Shown here: in pieces, positions 16,897-25,393 of the stretch | How positions within the stretch are numbered: position 1 is the stretch's first letter | Layout of the letters: each line of letters opens with the position of its first letter | Assembly (NCBI GenBank): GCA_903849645.1 | Contig: CAINJJ010000023.1 | Location: forward strand, 62,001-126,000 | Source of the DNA: an uncultured Acidobacteriaceae bacterium | GTDB taxonomy: Bacteria > Acidobacteriota > Terriglobia > Terriglobales > Acidobacteriaceae | DNA: 64,000 nucleotides | Direction: 5' to 3' | Position numbers and translations under genes: made by a program | Notes under the pieces: generated by a model | Told to the model about the DNA's origin: nothing | What the model saw: only the letters and a program-made list of their open reading frames with translations | The model's database searches: none

Positions 16897-18015
16897 CTAG
16901 ATCAGTTCGGTGTGGCCGGAGAGGACGAGTTCCTTGACGATTTTGCCGACGTCCTGGGAGTGGTCGCGGTGGACGATGAGGAGGGCGTCTTCGGTATCGA
17001 CGATGACCAGATTTTCGACGCCGACGACGGCCACGAATTTCTTGGGGCTGTAGATGTAGTTGTTGCAGGCGTCGATGGCGAGGTGGCCTTCGGTCTCAGA
17101 GACGTTGCCTTCGCCGTCGCCGCGGAGGCGTGTCTCCATCTGGTAGTCGTAGAGCGAGGCCCAGGAGCCGAGGTCGTTCCAACTGAATTCGGCGGGGATG
17201 CAGTAGAGGTGGGAGAGGTGTTCTCCCTTGGCAGAGCGGGGCTCAAGGACCGCATAGTCGACGGAGATGTTTTCGCACTTGGGATAGAGGGCGTGGAAGA
17301 CCTCTTCAAACTGGGGTGTGCCGAAGGCGGCGGCGATGCCCTCAAGCAACGGGGCGGTCTCAGGCATGTGCTCGCGGACTGCGTTGGCCAGGGTGCGGGC
17401 AGACCAGAGGAACATGCCGGAGTTCCAGTAGTAGTTGCCGGCGGCGACGAAGTCTTCAGCGCGATGCTGGTTGGGCTTCTCCGTGAAGCGGCGGACGTGG
17501 AGGGCAGTCTCGTCCGCTGTGAACTCGCCGGTCTCGATGTAGCCATAGCCGGTCTCGGCGCGGGTGGGCTCGATGCCGAGCACGACGATGTTGTCACCGG
17601 TGGCGGCGACGGCGATGCCCTTCTGGAGGGCCTTGAGGAAGCGCGGCTCGTCAGCGATGACGTGGTCGGAGGGAAAGATGCCGAGCACGGCATTGGGGTT
17701 TTGCCGCTCGATGATGAAGGCGGCGAGGCCGCAGGCGGGGGCGGTGTTGCGCGCCACGGGTTCCTGGACGATTTGGCCGGGGGGGACGCTCTTCAACTGG
17801 TCGGAGATTTCATGGGCCAGGTACTCATTGGTGATGACCCAGGTCTTGTCGATTTTGGCGAGCGGCTTGAGCCGTTCGACGGTCTGCTGGATCATGGAGC
17901 GCTCACCGTCGAGCGCGAGAACCTGCTTGGCGCGGGCGCGGCGGGAACGAGGCCAGAAGCGGGTTCCGCTGCCACCGGCGAGAATCACGGGACGAAAATC
18001 GATTGAGTCGGGCAT
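16897..18015 (-). CDS. manC: Mannose-1-phosphate guanylyltransferase
   Basis: Makes GDP-mannose from mannose-1-phosphate and GTP for cell-surface polysaccharide. 372 residues from ATG 18015; a GTG three codons upstream (18024) is also possible. The nucleotidyltransferase signature is PVILAGGSGTRFWPRSR near the N-terminus, followed by the product-binding stretch FPSDHVIAD and the sugar-binding region EKP with FLWSARTL and DYAVLEP. The C-terminal left-handed beta-helix region is short and there is no fused phosphomannose isomerase domain, so it is the single-function form. No other polysaccharide genes adjoin it. Confidence 0.9.
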   Translation of the reverse strand: MPDSIDFRPVILAGGSGTRFWPRSRRARAKQVLALDGERSMIQQTVERLKPLAKIDKTWVITNEYLAHEISDQLKSVPPGQIVQEPVARNTAPACGLAAFIIERQNPNAVLGIFPSDHVIADEPRFLKALQKGIAVAATGDNIVVLGIEPTRAETGYGYIETGEFTADETALHVRRFTEKPNQHRAEDFVAAGNYYWNSGMFLWSARTLANAVREHMPETAPLLEGIAAAFGTPQFEEVFHALYPKCENISVDYAVLEPRSAKGEHLSHLYCIPAEFSWNDLGSWASLYDYQMETRLRGDGEGNVSETEGHLAIDACNNYIYSPKKFVAVVGVENLVIVDTEDALLIVHRDHSQDVGKIVKELVLSGHTELI

Positions 18016-18165
18016 CGAAGACACATCCTAGCCCACGGAGACTAGGTTTGCACAGTGATGGATGATACTTTTCGGGCTGATTTGCGCGATGTCCGCACAA
18101 CGCCGTCTTGCGGGGGTAGAAATCATCCCACATGGCAAAACGGCGAAGGCTGGGTTTTCCTTTGC

Positions 18166-19362
18166 TCAGGCGAGCTTCGCGAGGTAGTCCGCCATGCGGC
18201 GGACGCCTTCGTCGATGTTTGCCTTGGTGACGGGGTAGGAGATGCGGATGTGATGGGCGGTGCCGAAGGCCTCGCCGGGGACGGTGACCACGTGGGCCTC
18301 GTGGAGGAGGCGGGTGGCGAGTTCCGTGGCGGTGTTGACGCCGCCCTTGCCGAGGAAGGCGGAGATGTTGGGGTAGACGTAGAAGGCGCCTTCGGGCTTG
18401 GTGCAGGTGATGCCGGGGACCTGGGCGAGCTTGGCGAGCATGTAGTCGCGGAGGTCAATGAACTCGGCGCGGAACTCGGAGACGCATTGCTGGGAGCCGG
18501 CGAGGGCGGCGATGGCTGCCTTCTGAACCATGCTGGCGGCGTTGGAGGTGGATTGGGATTGGAGCTTGCTGAGGTTGGCGACCACGGACTTGGAAGCGAG
18601 GGCAAAGCCGGCGCGCCAGCCGGTCATGGAATAGGTCTTGGAGAGGGAGCCCAGGATGACGAGGTGCTCCTTGGCCCAGGTGAAGGAGCCTCCGGAGACG
18701 GGCTTGCCGGCGTAGTTGAGGTAGACGTAGCACTCGTCGAGGAGGAGATAGATGCCGCGGTCGTGGGCGAGGTGGACGATGCGCTCGAGGTCCTCGGCGG
18801 AGACGACGGAGCCGGCGGGGTTGGAGGGCGAGTTGAGAATGATGGCCTTGGTGCGGGGGGTGATGGCCTTCTCGATGGCGTCGGCGGTGATGCGGAAGTT
18901 CTCGGACTCCTGGGTTTCAAGGAGGACGACGTTGCCGCCGGCGTACTGGATGATGTCTTTGAAGCTGACCCAGTAGGGGACGGGGAGGATGACTTCATCG
19001 CCGTGGTCGACAAGGATCTGGAGCGTATTGAAGAGGGCCAGCTTGCCGCCGGTGGTGAAGATGGCTTCGGAGATGTCGTAGTCGGAGCCGAAGTCGCAGG
19101 CGTGGCGGTCGACGATGGCCTTGCGCACGTCGGGGATGCCGGGGACGACGGTGTAGCGGGTGAAGTTGGCCTCGATGGCGGCGATGGCGGCATCTTTGAT
19201 GTGACGCGGGGTGGGGAAATGAGGCTCGCCGGCGCCGAAGTCCACGAGGTTGGCGCCCTGGGCGCGGAGCTTGGCGGCTTCCGCGGCGACGGCCATGGTG
19301 GCGGAGACTTCAATGCGGCCGATGCGGTCGGCAAAGACTTTGGAGGGTGAGGAGACTGTCAT
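18166..19362 (-). CDS. Pyridoxal-phosphate aminotransferase, aspartate aminotransferase type
   Basis: Class I fold I aminotransferase, 398 residues, acting on aspartate or a related amino acid. The PLP lysine is in SLSKTYSMTGWRAG; the cofactor-binding NSPSNPAG motif and the aspartate in LLLDECYV are present, as is the C-terminal substrate arginine region (HHIRISY). The N-terminal DFGAGEPHFPTP is typical of the thermostable AspB/AAT subgroup. Monocistronic on the minus strand with about 140 bp to manC. Confidence 0.9.
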   Translation of the reverse strand: MTVSSPSKVFADRIGRIEVSATMAVAAEAAKLRAQGANLVDFGAGEPHFPTPRHIKDAAIAAIEANFTRYTVVPGIPDVRKAIVDRHACDFGSDYDISEAIFTTGGKLALFNTLQILVDHGDEVILPVPYWVSFKDIIQYAGGNVVLLETQESENFRITADAIEKAITPRTKAIILNSPSNPAGSVVSAEDLERIVHLAHDRGIYLLLDECYVYLNYAGKPVSGGSFTWAKEHLVILGSLSKTYSMTGWRAGFALASKSVVANLSKLQSQSTSNAASMVQKAAIAALAGSQQCVSEFRAEFIDLRDYMLAKLAQVPGITCTKPEGAFYVYPNISAFLGKGGVNTATELATRLLHEAHVVTVPGEAFGTAHHIRISYPVTKANIDEGVRRMADYLAKLA

Positions 19363-19497
19363 AGCACCTCTATCTTTACAGATTTTGGAGGGAGGACCAA
19401 ATCCAGTTCCGATTGCAAAAGTTCGGGGCAGGCCAAGGGCTCCCTCACCCGTCCATCGGTCGTGGCGAATCGAGGCGGACAGGCCGGGCTGATGGCA

Positions 19498-19875
19498 TCA
19501 CAATTCGATCTCAGCTCGCAGAGAGTGTTTTGAGGGCCAGCCGACGCGGACCAGGGTTCCGTCGGGATCGGAGAGGGCGAATTCGTACATGCCCCATGGC
19601 TTGTGTTCGGGAGGATGCAGCAAGAGCGGGCCGAGAGCAGCGGCGAGCTCGTCGATGTTCTCGGCGTAGAAATACAGGCCGAACGGGTTGTGCCCCGGCA
19701 CCAGCATCCCCTCGACGGCGCTGTTCAAGTGCAGATTGGCGCCCTTGCCATCGGTCAGCAGGCGATACCCGGGGTAGGTTGCTTCGCAACGGAATCCGAG
19801 ACCGGCGTAGAATGCGGCGCTGGCATCCAGACTGCTGCAGGGAAGGATAGCGGTTAGGGTGTGAAGCTCTGCCAC
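19498..19875 (-). CDS. VOC family protein (glyoxalase/bleomycin-resistance fold)
   Basis: 125-residue single-domain vicinal-oxygen-chelate protein. It shows the two beta-alpha-beta-beta-beta modules: an N-terminal TAILPCSSLDASAAFYAGLGFRC and a C-terminal FALSDPDGTLVRVGWP. The metal ligand pattern of glyoxalase I is not complete (no clear N-terminal His), so substrate and activity are open. No operon partner. Confidence 0.82.
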   Translation of the reverse strand: MAELHTLTAILPCSSLDASAAFYAGLGFRCEATYPGYRLLTDGKGANLHLNSAVEGMLVPGHNPFGLYFYAENIDELAAALGPLLLHPPEHKPWGMYEFALSDPDGTLVRVGWPSKHSLRAEIEL

Positions 19876-19944
19876 GATGGATCCCCGGTTTGGAATGGAA
19901 AGTCACTCGGGTTGTTCAACGCAGCTTGCCGTCTCTGTCTGGCC

Positions 19945-20433
19945 TCAGCCGGCGCCGTTGATTCGGGCGCGGAGGCGCTTGAGGACGTTGGGGGGGACGA
20001 GGCCTGTAACGTCGCCGCCGAAGCTGAAGACTTCCTTCAACATGCGGGAGCTGATGAAGGAGTAGCGTCCGGCGGGCTGGAGGAATACGGTTTCGATCTC
20101 GGGGGCGAGTCGGCGGTTCATGAGGGCCATCTGGAACTCGTGCTCGTAGTCGGAGATGGCGCGGATGCCGCGGAGGACGGCTTTGGCTTCAAGCTGGCGG
20201 GCGAAGTCGACCATGAGGCCGTCAAAGGTGGCGACGGAGACGTTGCCGAGGGAACTGGTGGATTCGCGGAGCATCTCTGCCCGCTCCTCGACCGTGAACA
20301 GGGGATTCTTGACGGGGTTGTTGAGGATGGCGACGGTGAGGTGCTCGAAAAGCTTGGAACCGCGCTGGATGAGGTCCACGTGACCGTTGGTGGGCGGGTC
20401 GAAGGTGCCGGGATAAAGGGCTCTCACGCTCAT
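19945..20433 (-). CDS. coaD: Phosphopantetheine adenylyltransferase
   Basis: Penultimate step of coenzyme A synthesis: 4'-phosphopantetheine + ATP to dephospho-CoA. 162 residues from ATG 20433 (MSVRALYPGTFDP), the family length. The nucleotidyltransferase motif TFDPPTNGH is at residues 10-18 and the C-terminal SFISSRMLKE motif is present, with GIRAISDYEHEFQMA between them. The longer frame upstream of the ATG is antisense-like and overlaps recA. It ends a minus-strand pair with recA 49 bp upstream. Confidence 0.95.
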   Translation of the reverse strand: MSVRALYPGTFDPPTNGHVDLIQRGSKLFEHLTVAILNNPVKNPLFTVEERAEMLRESTSSLGNVSVATFDGLMVDFARQLEAKAVLRGIRAISDYEHEFQMALMNRRLAPEIETVFLQPAGRYSFISSRMLKEVFSFGGDVTGLVPPNVLKRLRARINGAG

Positions 20434-20482
20434 GGATGCGGCTCCAGAGGGATAGTATGGCATTGGCCGCGGGTGGGGGTAC

Positions 20483-21562
20483 CTATCCGCGGCGTCCCTT
20501 GACGGCTTCCTTGGCTTCGGAGGGGCCGGCTGCGGGCACTTCCGGCACTTCAGCCTTGGAGGCAGCGCCGATGCCGAGCTTCTTGCGGAGCTCGCCATCC
20601 ATTTTGGCGAAGATGTCCTTGTTCTCGCGGAGGAAGCCGCGGGTGTTTTCACGGCCCTGGCCGATGCGCTCGCCGGCGTAGCTGTACCAGGCGCCGGACT
20701 TTTCGACGATGTTGTTGGCCACGGCGAGGTCGAGCACGTCGCCCTCGCGGCTGATGCCCTCGCCGTAGAGGATGTCGAACTCCGCCTCGCGGAAGGGCGC
20801 GGCGACCTTGTTTTTGACGATCTTGACCTTGGTGCGGTTGCCGGTGACGACGTCGCCTTCCTTGATGGCGGCGATGCGGCGGATGTCGACGCGGACCGAG
20901 GAGTAGAACTTGAGGGCGCGGCCGCCGGTGGTGGTTTCGGGGTTGCCGAACATGACGCCGATCTTCTCCCGAATCTGGTTAATGAAGATGAGGGCGGTGC
21001 GGGATTTGGAGACGGTGCCGGTGAGCTTGCGGAGGGCCTGGGACATGAGGCGGGCCTGCAAGCCGACGTGGGAGTCTCCCATTTCGCCGTCGAGTTCTGC
21101 CTTGGGGACGAGGGCGGCCACGGAGTCGACCACCAGGACGTCGATGGCGCCGGAACGGACAAGGGCCTCGGTGATCTCGAGCGCCTGCTCGCCCGAGTCG
21201 GGCTGGGAGACGAGGAGGTTATCAATATCGACGCCGAGCTTGCGAGCGTAAGCGGGGTCGAGGGCGTGCTCGGCGTCGACAAAGGCCGCCAGGCCGCCGA
21301 GCTTCTGGGCCTCGGCGATGATCTGGAGGGTGATGGTGGTCTTGCCCGAGGACTCAGGGCCGAAGACTTCAGTCACGCGGCCGCGGGGGATGCCGCCCAC
21401 GCCGAGAGCTGCGTCAAAGCTGATGGAGCCGGTAGAGATGACGGCGATGGGCACCAGCGCTTCCTTGGAGCCGAGACGCACAATGGACCCTTTGCCAAAC
21501 TGTTTTTCGATCTGGGCAAGGGCGAGGTCTACGGCTTTTGAACGGTCGTCGGCGATGGCCAT
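20483..21562 (-). CDS. recA: Recombinase RecA
   Basis: DNA strand exchange and LexA-type coprotease filament. 359 residues from ATG 21562 ([12 protein letters not shown]). Walker A GPESSGKT at residues 68-75, Walker B around [10 protein letters not shown], the L1/L2 DNA-binding loops ([22 protein letters not shown]) and [12 protein letters not shown] are all standard. The C-terminal tail is Glu/Ala/Pro-rich. I looked for an SOS box upstream and saw none of the GAAC-N-GTTC or CTG-N10-CAG type. recX is not adjacent. Confidence 0.98.
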   Translation of the reverse strand: MAIADDRSKAVDLALAQIEKQFGKGSIVRLGSKEALVPIAVISTGSISFDAALGVGGIPRGRVTEVFGPESSGKTTITLQIIAEAQKLGGLAAFVDAEHALDPAYARKLGVDIDNLLVSQPDSGEQALEITEALVRSGAIDVLVVDSVAALVPKAELDGEMGDSHVGLQARLMSQALRKLTGTVSKSRTALIFINQIREKIGVMFGNPETTTGGRALKFYSSVRVDIRRIAAIKEGDVVTGNRTKVKIVKNKVAAPFREAEFDILYGEGISREGDVLDLAVANNIVEKSGAWYSYAGERIGQGRENTRGFLRENKDIFAKMDGELRKKLGIGAASKAEVPEVPAAGPSEAKEAVKGRRG

Positions 21563-21745
21563 CAGAGGGACTCCTGGAGATTTGCTCGTCCGCGCACTTT
21601 CTGCCTTTCTGGCAGGAAGCGGCGGGCGGCATGGATTGGATTTCAACGGGATTGTAGCAGGGCTGGGAATACAAAGACAGAGAAAAATGGCGAAGAGAAG
21701 GGGAAAGTCGCCGAACCGCCAAAGGTGACGCTTGTTGTCGCGCCT

Positions 21746-22042
21746 TTACACGGTATATGCGCCGATGCGGGCTTCGCGGCTGGTGAGGGAGTCGCAGGCG
21801 CGGTCGAGGGTTTCGTAGTCGGCGTCGCGGTCTTTGCGGAAGGCGCGGAAGGCATCTTCGCTGGCCCAGCGGTCGACGGTGAGGTAGCCGCCGGGGACGT
21901 AGGCGTCGCGGAGCAGTTCCGTGCCGAGGTAATCCGGGGAGGTGCGGAAGAGCTGGGCCCATGCGCCGTCCGCGCCATAGGCTGCTTCAAAGGCTGGGAC
22001 TTTCTCTTCGGCAATCTCGAACTGCCAGACAACAACGAACAT
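21746..22042 (-). CDS. Small ABM/dimeric alpha-beta barrel protein
   Basis: 98-residue protein resembling antibiotic-biosynthesis-monooxygenase-type dimeric alpha/beta barrels: an N-terminal strand FVVVWQFEIAEEKVPAFEAAYG, a helix AWAQLFRTSPDYLGTELLRD, and a strand YLTVDRWASEDAFRAF. These domains often act in oxidation of small aromatic compounds or simply as stress-related enzymes; no catalytic residue can be assigned. Monocistronic. Confidence 0.72.
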   Translation of the reverse strand: MFVVVWQFEIAEEKVPAFEAAYGADGAWAQLFRTSPDYLGTELLRDAYVPGGYLTVDRWASEDAFRAFRKDRDADYETLDRACDSLTSREARIGAYTV

Positions 22043-22102
22043 GGGCGGCCTCGAATCTGTCTTTATGGTAGCGCAGGATGGGGAAGGCGTTGCGGTTACG
22101 GC

Positions 22103-22927
22103 TCAGGCGTTGCGGAGGGGTTCGTTGTGGGCGATTAGGCGCTCGACCTCGGCGGGGACCTGGAGGGGTGTGTCCTGGGCGGGGAAGCGGGGCGCGGCAG
22201 AGGCGGTCTGGGCGCGGAGGGCAGCGATGTTCTCAACGGCCAGCACCTGCTCGTCGAAGACCTGTCCAAAGAGGCGCGCTGTCTGGTGTGCGACGGCTTC
22301 GAGCGTGGGCAGGCCGGCCGGGTTGGGCAGTTCCCTTTCGAGGCTGGTGACGGCATGGTCCGCGATGCCGCAGGGGATGATGAGCGAGAAGTCGTTGAGG
22401 TCGGTGGCGAGGTTGAAGGCGAATCCGTGGGAGGTGATGCCGCGGGCCACATGGATGCCGATGGCGCCCACCTTGCGGTCGGGACCATCGCCGCCGGCGG
22501 ACTGGCCGCACCAGACGCCGGTGAGTCCGGAGACGCGCCCGGCACGGACGCCGAAGCCGCCGCAGAGCCGGATGAGGGCCTCTTCCATGAAACGGACAAA
22601 ATCTACTGGACCCATGCGTCCTCCATTGGGTTTGCGCAGGGTGCGGAGGTCAAAGATGGGGTAGCCGACGAGTTGGCCGGGACCGTGGTAGGTGACGTCG
22701 CCGCCGCGGTTGATCTCGTGGACGGTGACGCCGCGGCGGGCGAGGATTTCATCCGAGGCGAGGATGTTGGAGCGGTGGGCGTTGCGGCCGAGGGTGAGGA
22801 CGGGGGGGTGCTCGAGGAGCAGGAGGACGTTGTGGGCGCGGCCCTCGCCGACGAGGGCGGCCACCTCGGCCTGGAGGCGCAGCCCTTCAGGGTAGTCCAC
22901 CCGGCCGAGATAGAGGTACTGGATCAT
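22103..22927 (-). CDS. lipB: Octanoyltransferase
   Basis: Transfers octanoyl from acyl carrier protein to lipoyl domains, the first step of de novo lipoate synthesis. 274 residues. The family motif RGGDVTYHGPGQLVGYPI and the catalytic pair are visible: Lys in RKVGAIGIHV and Cys in IIPCGI. It is longer than many LipB proteins (about 210-230) because of a C-terminal extension after TSLERELP that is Ala/Gln-rich and a short insertion around CGQSAGGDGPD. lipA is not in the window. Confidence 0.93.
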   Translation of the reverse strand: MIQYLYLGRVDYPEGLRLQAEVAALVGEGRAHNVLLLLEHPPVLTLGRNAHRSNILASDEILARRGVTVHEINRGGDVTYHGPGQLVGYPIFDLRTLRKPNGGRMGPVDFVRFMEEALIRLCGGFGVRAGRVSGLTGVWCGQSAGGDGPDRKVGAIGIHVARGITSHGFAFNLATDLNDFSLIIPCGIADHAVTSLERELPNPAGLPTLEAVAHQTARLFGQVFDEQVLAVENIAALRAQTASAAPRFPAQDTPLQVPAEVERLIAHNEPLRNA

Positions 22928-22972
22928 CGTCCTACTGATTGTAGAGCGGCGGCGATGAGCCTGAGGCGGGGG

Positions 22973-23359
22973 CTACGGCTCCGCGCGCTGCTGAAATAGG
23001 CCCGCGAACGCGGAGCGGTTGCGCCAGGCGACGAGCGCCCAGAGCAGGGTGGCGAAGGCTCCTGCCTGGATTCCGGCCGGCATCAGCAGGATGTGAAAGA
23101 GAAGGATGTTGACGAGAACGGGGCCAAGGAGGGTGAGCGCGAGGGGCACATAGCGGTTGACGATGAAGAGGATCGCCGACAAGACCATGATGGAGGCGAC
23201 CACATCCATGTAATGCGTTGAGTTCAATATCTGCTCAAACTGGCCGGCAGGCCCCGTGGGCATCTCCTTCACCGGAATGAAACGCAGAAAGTCGTTGAGG
23301 CCAAAGACAAGGAACATCAGGCCGAGCAGGTAGCGGGCGATGATCGAGGCAATCTTCAT
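22973..23359 (-). CDS. DoxX-like four-helix membrane protein
   Basis: 128 residues from ATG 23359, which has an ideal AAGGAG site 6 nt upstream. Four hydrophobic segments can be seen: IIARYLLGLMFLVFGLND, VVASIMVLSAILFIVN, PLALTLLGPVLVNILLFHIL and AGAFATLLWALVAW. The first helix with GxNDFLRF resembles the DoxX/SURF4 family, often linked to thiol or respiratory stress. Function unknown. Longer reading to 23536 has no support. Confidence 0.78.
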   Translation of the reverse strand: MKIASIIARYLLGLMFLVFGLNDFLRFIPVKEMPTGPAGQFEQILNSTHYMDVVASIMVLSAILFIVNRYVPLALTLLGPVLVNILLFHILLMPAGIQAGAFATLLWALVAWRNRSAFAGLFQQRAEP

Positions 23360-23664
23360 GAACTTCTCCTTGAGTCGGGTGAGGGGTTTGCGCCTGGGGA
23401 TGGGAGACAACGGGGCGTCTGTGCCGAACATCGCGGAAGAGGGGAAGGCTTCCGCCGCATTCAACAGTTGGTTATACAACAGGGAAGTCTGCAAGGGACA
23501 GGGCAAATGGGGCGGGGCAGCGCGGCGGCCCGGCATTTGTTACATTGAGCTTGCACGGAGCGCCTCTGAACGACCTTGCCTCACTCGACCTCTCGCGCAG
23601 TTGCCCGTCGGCCGGCGCCGATGGAGGTGCGTCTGCCGGTGCCAACCAAGAGAGGATTGTGCCC
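23360..23664. other. Divergent promoter region between the DoxX-like gene and rsgA
   Basis: About 305 bp with no credible gene. It contains the ribosome binding site of the DoxX-like gene and an AT-richer stretch around 23465-23485 (GTTGGTTATACAAC), which is the best place for promoters. I see no clear operator. Confidence 0.45.
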
Positions 23665-24708
23665 GTGAACCTGCAACAGATTGGATGGTCCGATTTTTTT
23701 CAAAGCCAGCTCACCACCGGGATTCCGGGGCGGGTGGCCTCAGCGAACCATGGGCGGTTTTTGATCTGGACCGAGGCAGGGGACGTGGAGGCCGGGGTGA
23801 CCGGCGCGATGCGGCGGGCCAGAGGGCTGTGGCCGGCGGTGGGCGACTGGGTGGTGCTGCGCGAGGACGGGCAGGTGATTGTGCGGGTGCTGGCACGGCG
23901 CACGCTGATCAGCCGCAAGCAGCCGGAGCGGGAGGTGCGCGAGCAGGTGCTGGCGGCCAACGTGGATGTGCTGTTCATTGTGAGCGGGCTGGACAAGGAC
24001 TACAACGAGCGGCGCATCGAGCGCTTTCTGGTGATGGCGCACGAGAGCGGGGCGCGGCCGGTGGTGCTGCTGAACAAGGCGGACCTTGCGGAGGAACTGG
24101 GCCTGGACCTGGCCGAAGTGATTGCGCGGACGGCGCAGCTCAGCCCTGGGGTGCGGGTGCTGGCGCTGAGCGCGCGGTCAGAGCACGGGCTGGATGCGTT
24201 GCCGGCCGAGCTGGGTCCGGGGCAGACGGCGGCGCTGATTGGGTCCTCCGGGGTGGGCAAGTCGACGATTGTCAACCGGCTGCTGGGTGATGAGCGGCAG
24301 AGCACGTATGCGGTGCGCGCCGCGGACAGCCGGGGGCGGCACACCACGACGACGCGGGAACTGTTTCTGATGCCGGGGGGGTGGCTGCTGATGGACCTGC
24401 CGGGCCTGCGCGAGGTGCAGCTCTGGGCCGGCACGGGGCAGGTGGAAGAGACTTTCGAGGACATTCAGGCGCTGGCGGGGAGTTGCCGGTTTCGCGACTG
24501 CGCGCATGGCGGGGAGCCGGGATGCGCGGTGGGGGCAGCCGGGGTGGAGCCGGCGAGGCTAGCCAACTATCTGAAGATGCAGCGCGAGGTGGCGCATCTG
24601 GAGCGGAGAATCGACCCCGGGCAGGCGCGGGAGACGCGGGCCAGGGGGAAGGCCCGGGGGAAAGAGGGCGCGAAGCCGACGGGAAGCCACTCCAGGCGGG
24701 AGGAGTAG
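23665..24708 (+). CDS. rsgA: Small ribosomal subunit biogenesis GTPase RsgA
   Basis: Circularly permuted GTPase that checks late 30S assembly. I use GTG 23665 (VNLQQIGWSDFF), with GAGAGG about 9 nt upstream; this gives 347 residues. GTG 23659 or a TTG at 23545 are alternatives. Order: N-terminal OB fold, G4 motif LNKAD, then G1 P-loop GSSGVGKST at residues 193-201, G2 region with TTTTRE, G3 DLPG, and the C-terminal zinc knuckle CRFRDCAHGGEPGC. A basic tail of about 45 residues (RETRARGKARGKEG) follows, likely RNA-binding. The rnpB gene begins about 23 bp after the stop. Confidence 0.94.
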   Translation: MNLQQIGWSDFFQSQLTTGIPGRVASANHGRFLIWTEAGDVEAGVTGAMRRARGLWPAVGDWVVLREDGQVIVRVLARRTLISRKQPEREVREQVLAANVDVLFIVSGLDKDYNERRIERFLVMAHESGARPVVLLNKADLAEELGLDLAEVIARTAQLSPGVRVLALSARSEHGLDALPAELGPGQTAALIGSSGVGKSTIVNRLLGDERQSTYAVRAADSRGRHTTTTRELFLMPGGWLLMDLPGLREVQLWAGTGQVEETFEDIQALAGSCRFRDCAHGGEPGCAVGAAGVEPARLANYLKMQREVAHLERRIDPGQARETRARGKARGKEGAKPTGSHSRREE

Positions 24709-24730
24709 GACCGCCTTCGCGTTACACTAG

Positions 24731-25206
24731 AGGCTGGCAGGAGGACCGGGCGGTCGCTGCCGGAGGCTTCGCTCACGCGATGTCCGCCGGGGGAGGAAAG
24801 TCCGAACTCCGCAGGGCAGTGTGCCGGATAACGTCCGGGACGTGAGCGTGAAGGCTCATGGACGGCCAGTGCCACAGAAAAGATACCGCCTCGGTCAACC
24901 TTCCGCTCTCGGGCGGAGGACGACCCTGGAGCAGCATGCTGCTTCAGCGCCGGGGTAAGGGTGAAATGGTGCGGCAAGAGCGCACCGCTCCGGCGGTAAC
25001 GCCGGGGGCAGGGTAAACCCCACACGGAGCAAGACCAAATAGGGAGGGAAGCTGCCGCCAGGAGCCAGGCGGTGGTTGCGTGCCGGCCCGGCGCGCCCAG
25101 GCGGCTCTTTGCAATCGCCGAAACCTCCGGGTAGGTCGCTGATGAGCGTCCGCGGCAACGCGGCGCCTAGAGGAATGACCGCACACGACAGAATTCGGCT
25201 TACAGG
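24731..25206 (+). ncRNA. rnpB: RNase P RNA, bacterial type A
   Basis: Catalytic RNA that matures tRNA 5' ends. The universally conserved GAGGAAAGTCC with flanking CGAACTCCGC lies at 24793-24815, and the 3' conserved block AGAGGAATGACCGC with ACAGAATTCGGCTTAC is at 25169-25203. Between them are the usual GGGTAAGGGTGAAA and GCAAGAGCGCACC (P10-P12 area), GGTAAACCCCAC and the GACCAAATAGGGAGG element of P15-type structure. Ends are approximate (first and last helix strands). It is transcribed as its own unit after rsgA. Confidence 0.95.
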
Positions 25207-25243
25207 ATCTTCCTGCCGAGTTTGAAGAGAAGCACCAGACGAC

Positions 25244-25290
25244 AGCCCCGGCGCGGAGATCATTCCTTGCCGGGGCTGGCCATTTTGGGG
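25244..25290 (+). terminator. Hairpin after rnpB
   Basis: Perfect 9-bp stem AGCCCCGGC (25244-25252) with GCCGGGGCT (25269-25277), 16-nt loop, followed by GGCCATTTTGGG with a weak T-run. Likely the rnpB terminator. Confidence 0.6.
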
Positions 25291-25393
25291 GCGGCGGCGG
25301 GCTGCTCGATTCCCTTCTCCAGACCAAATTCTGCGCTCCCAAGGTGAAGTCAGGCTGCTGACCGCCGATGAGTCAAACTGGGGAGTCAACACG

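Noticed and set aside
16741-18006. A 421-residue plus-strand open frame
   Set aside because: Antisense to manC, which has clear motifs.
18055-19350. A 431-residue plus-strand open frame
   Set aside because: Antisense to the aminotransferase, Gly/Asp/Val-rich shadow.
21563-21745. SOS box upstream of recA
   Set aside because: I scanned for GAAC-N-GTTC and CTG-N10-CAG type palindromes and found none convincing; the lineage-specific LexA motif, if any, is unknown to me.
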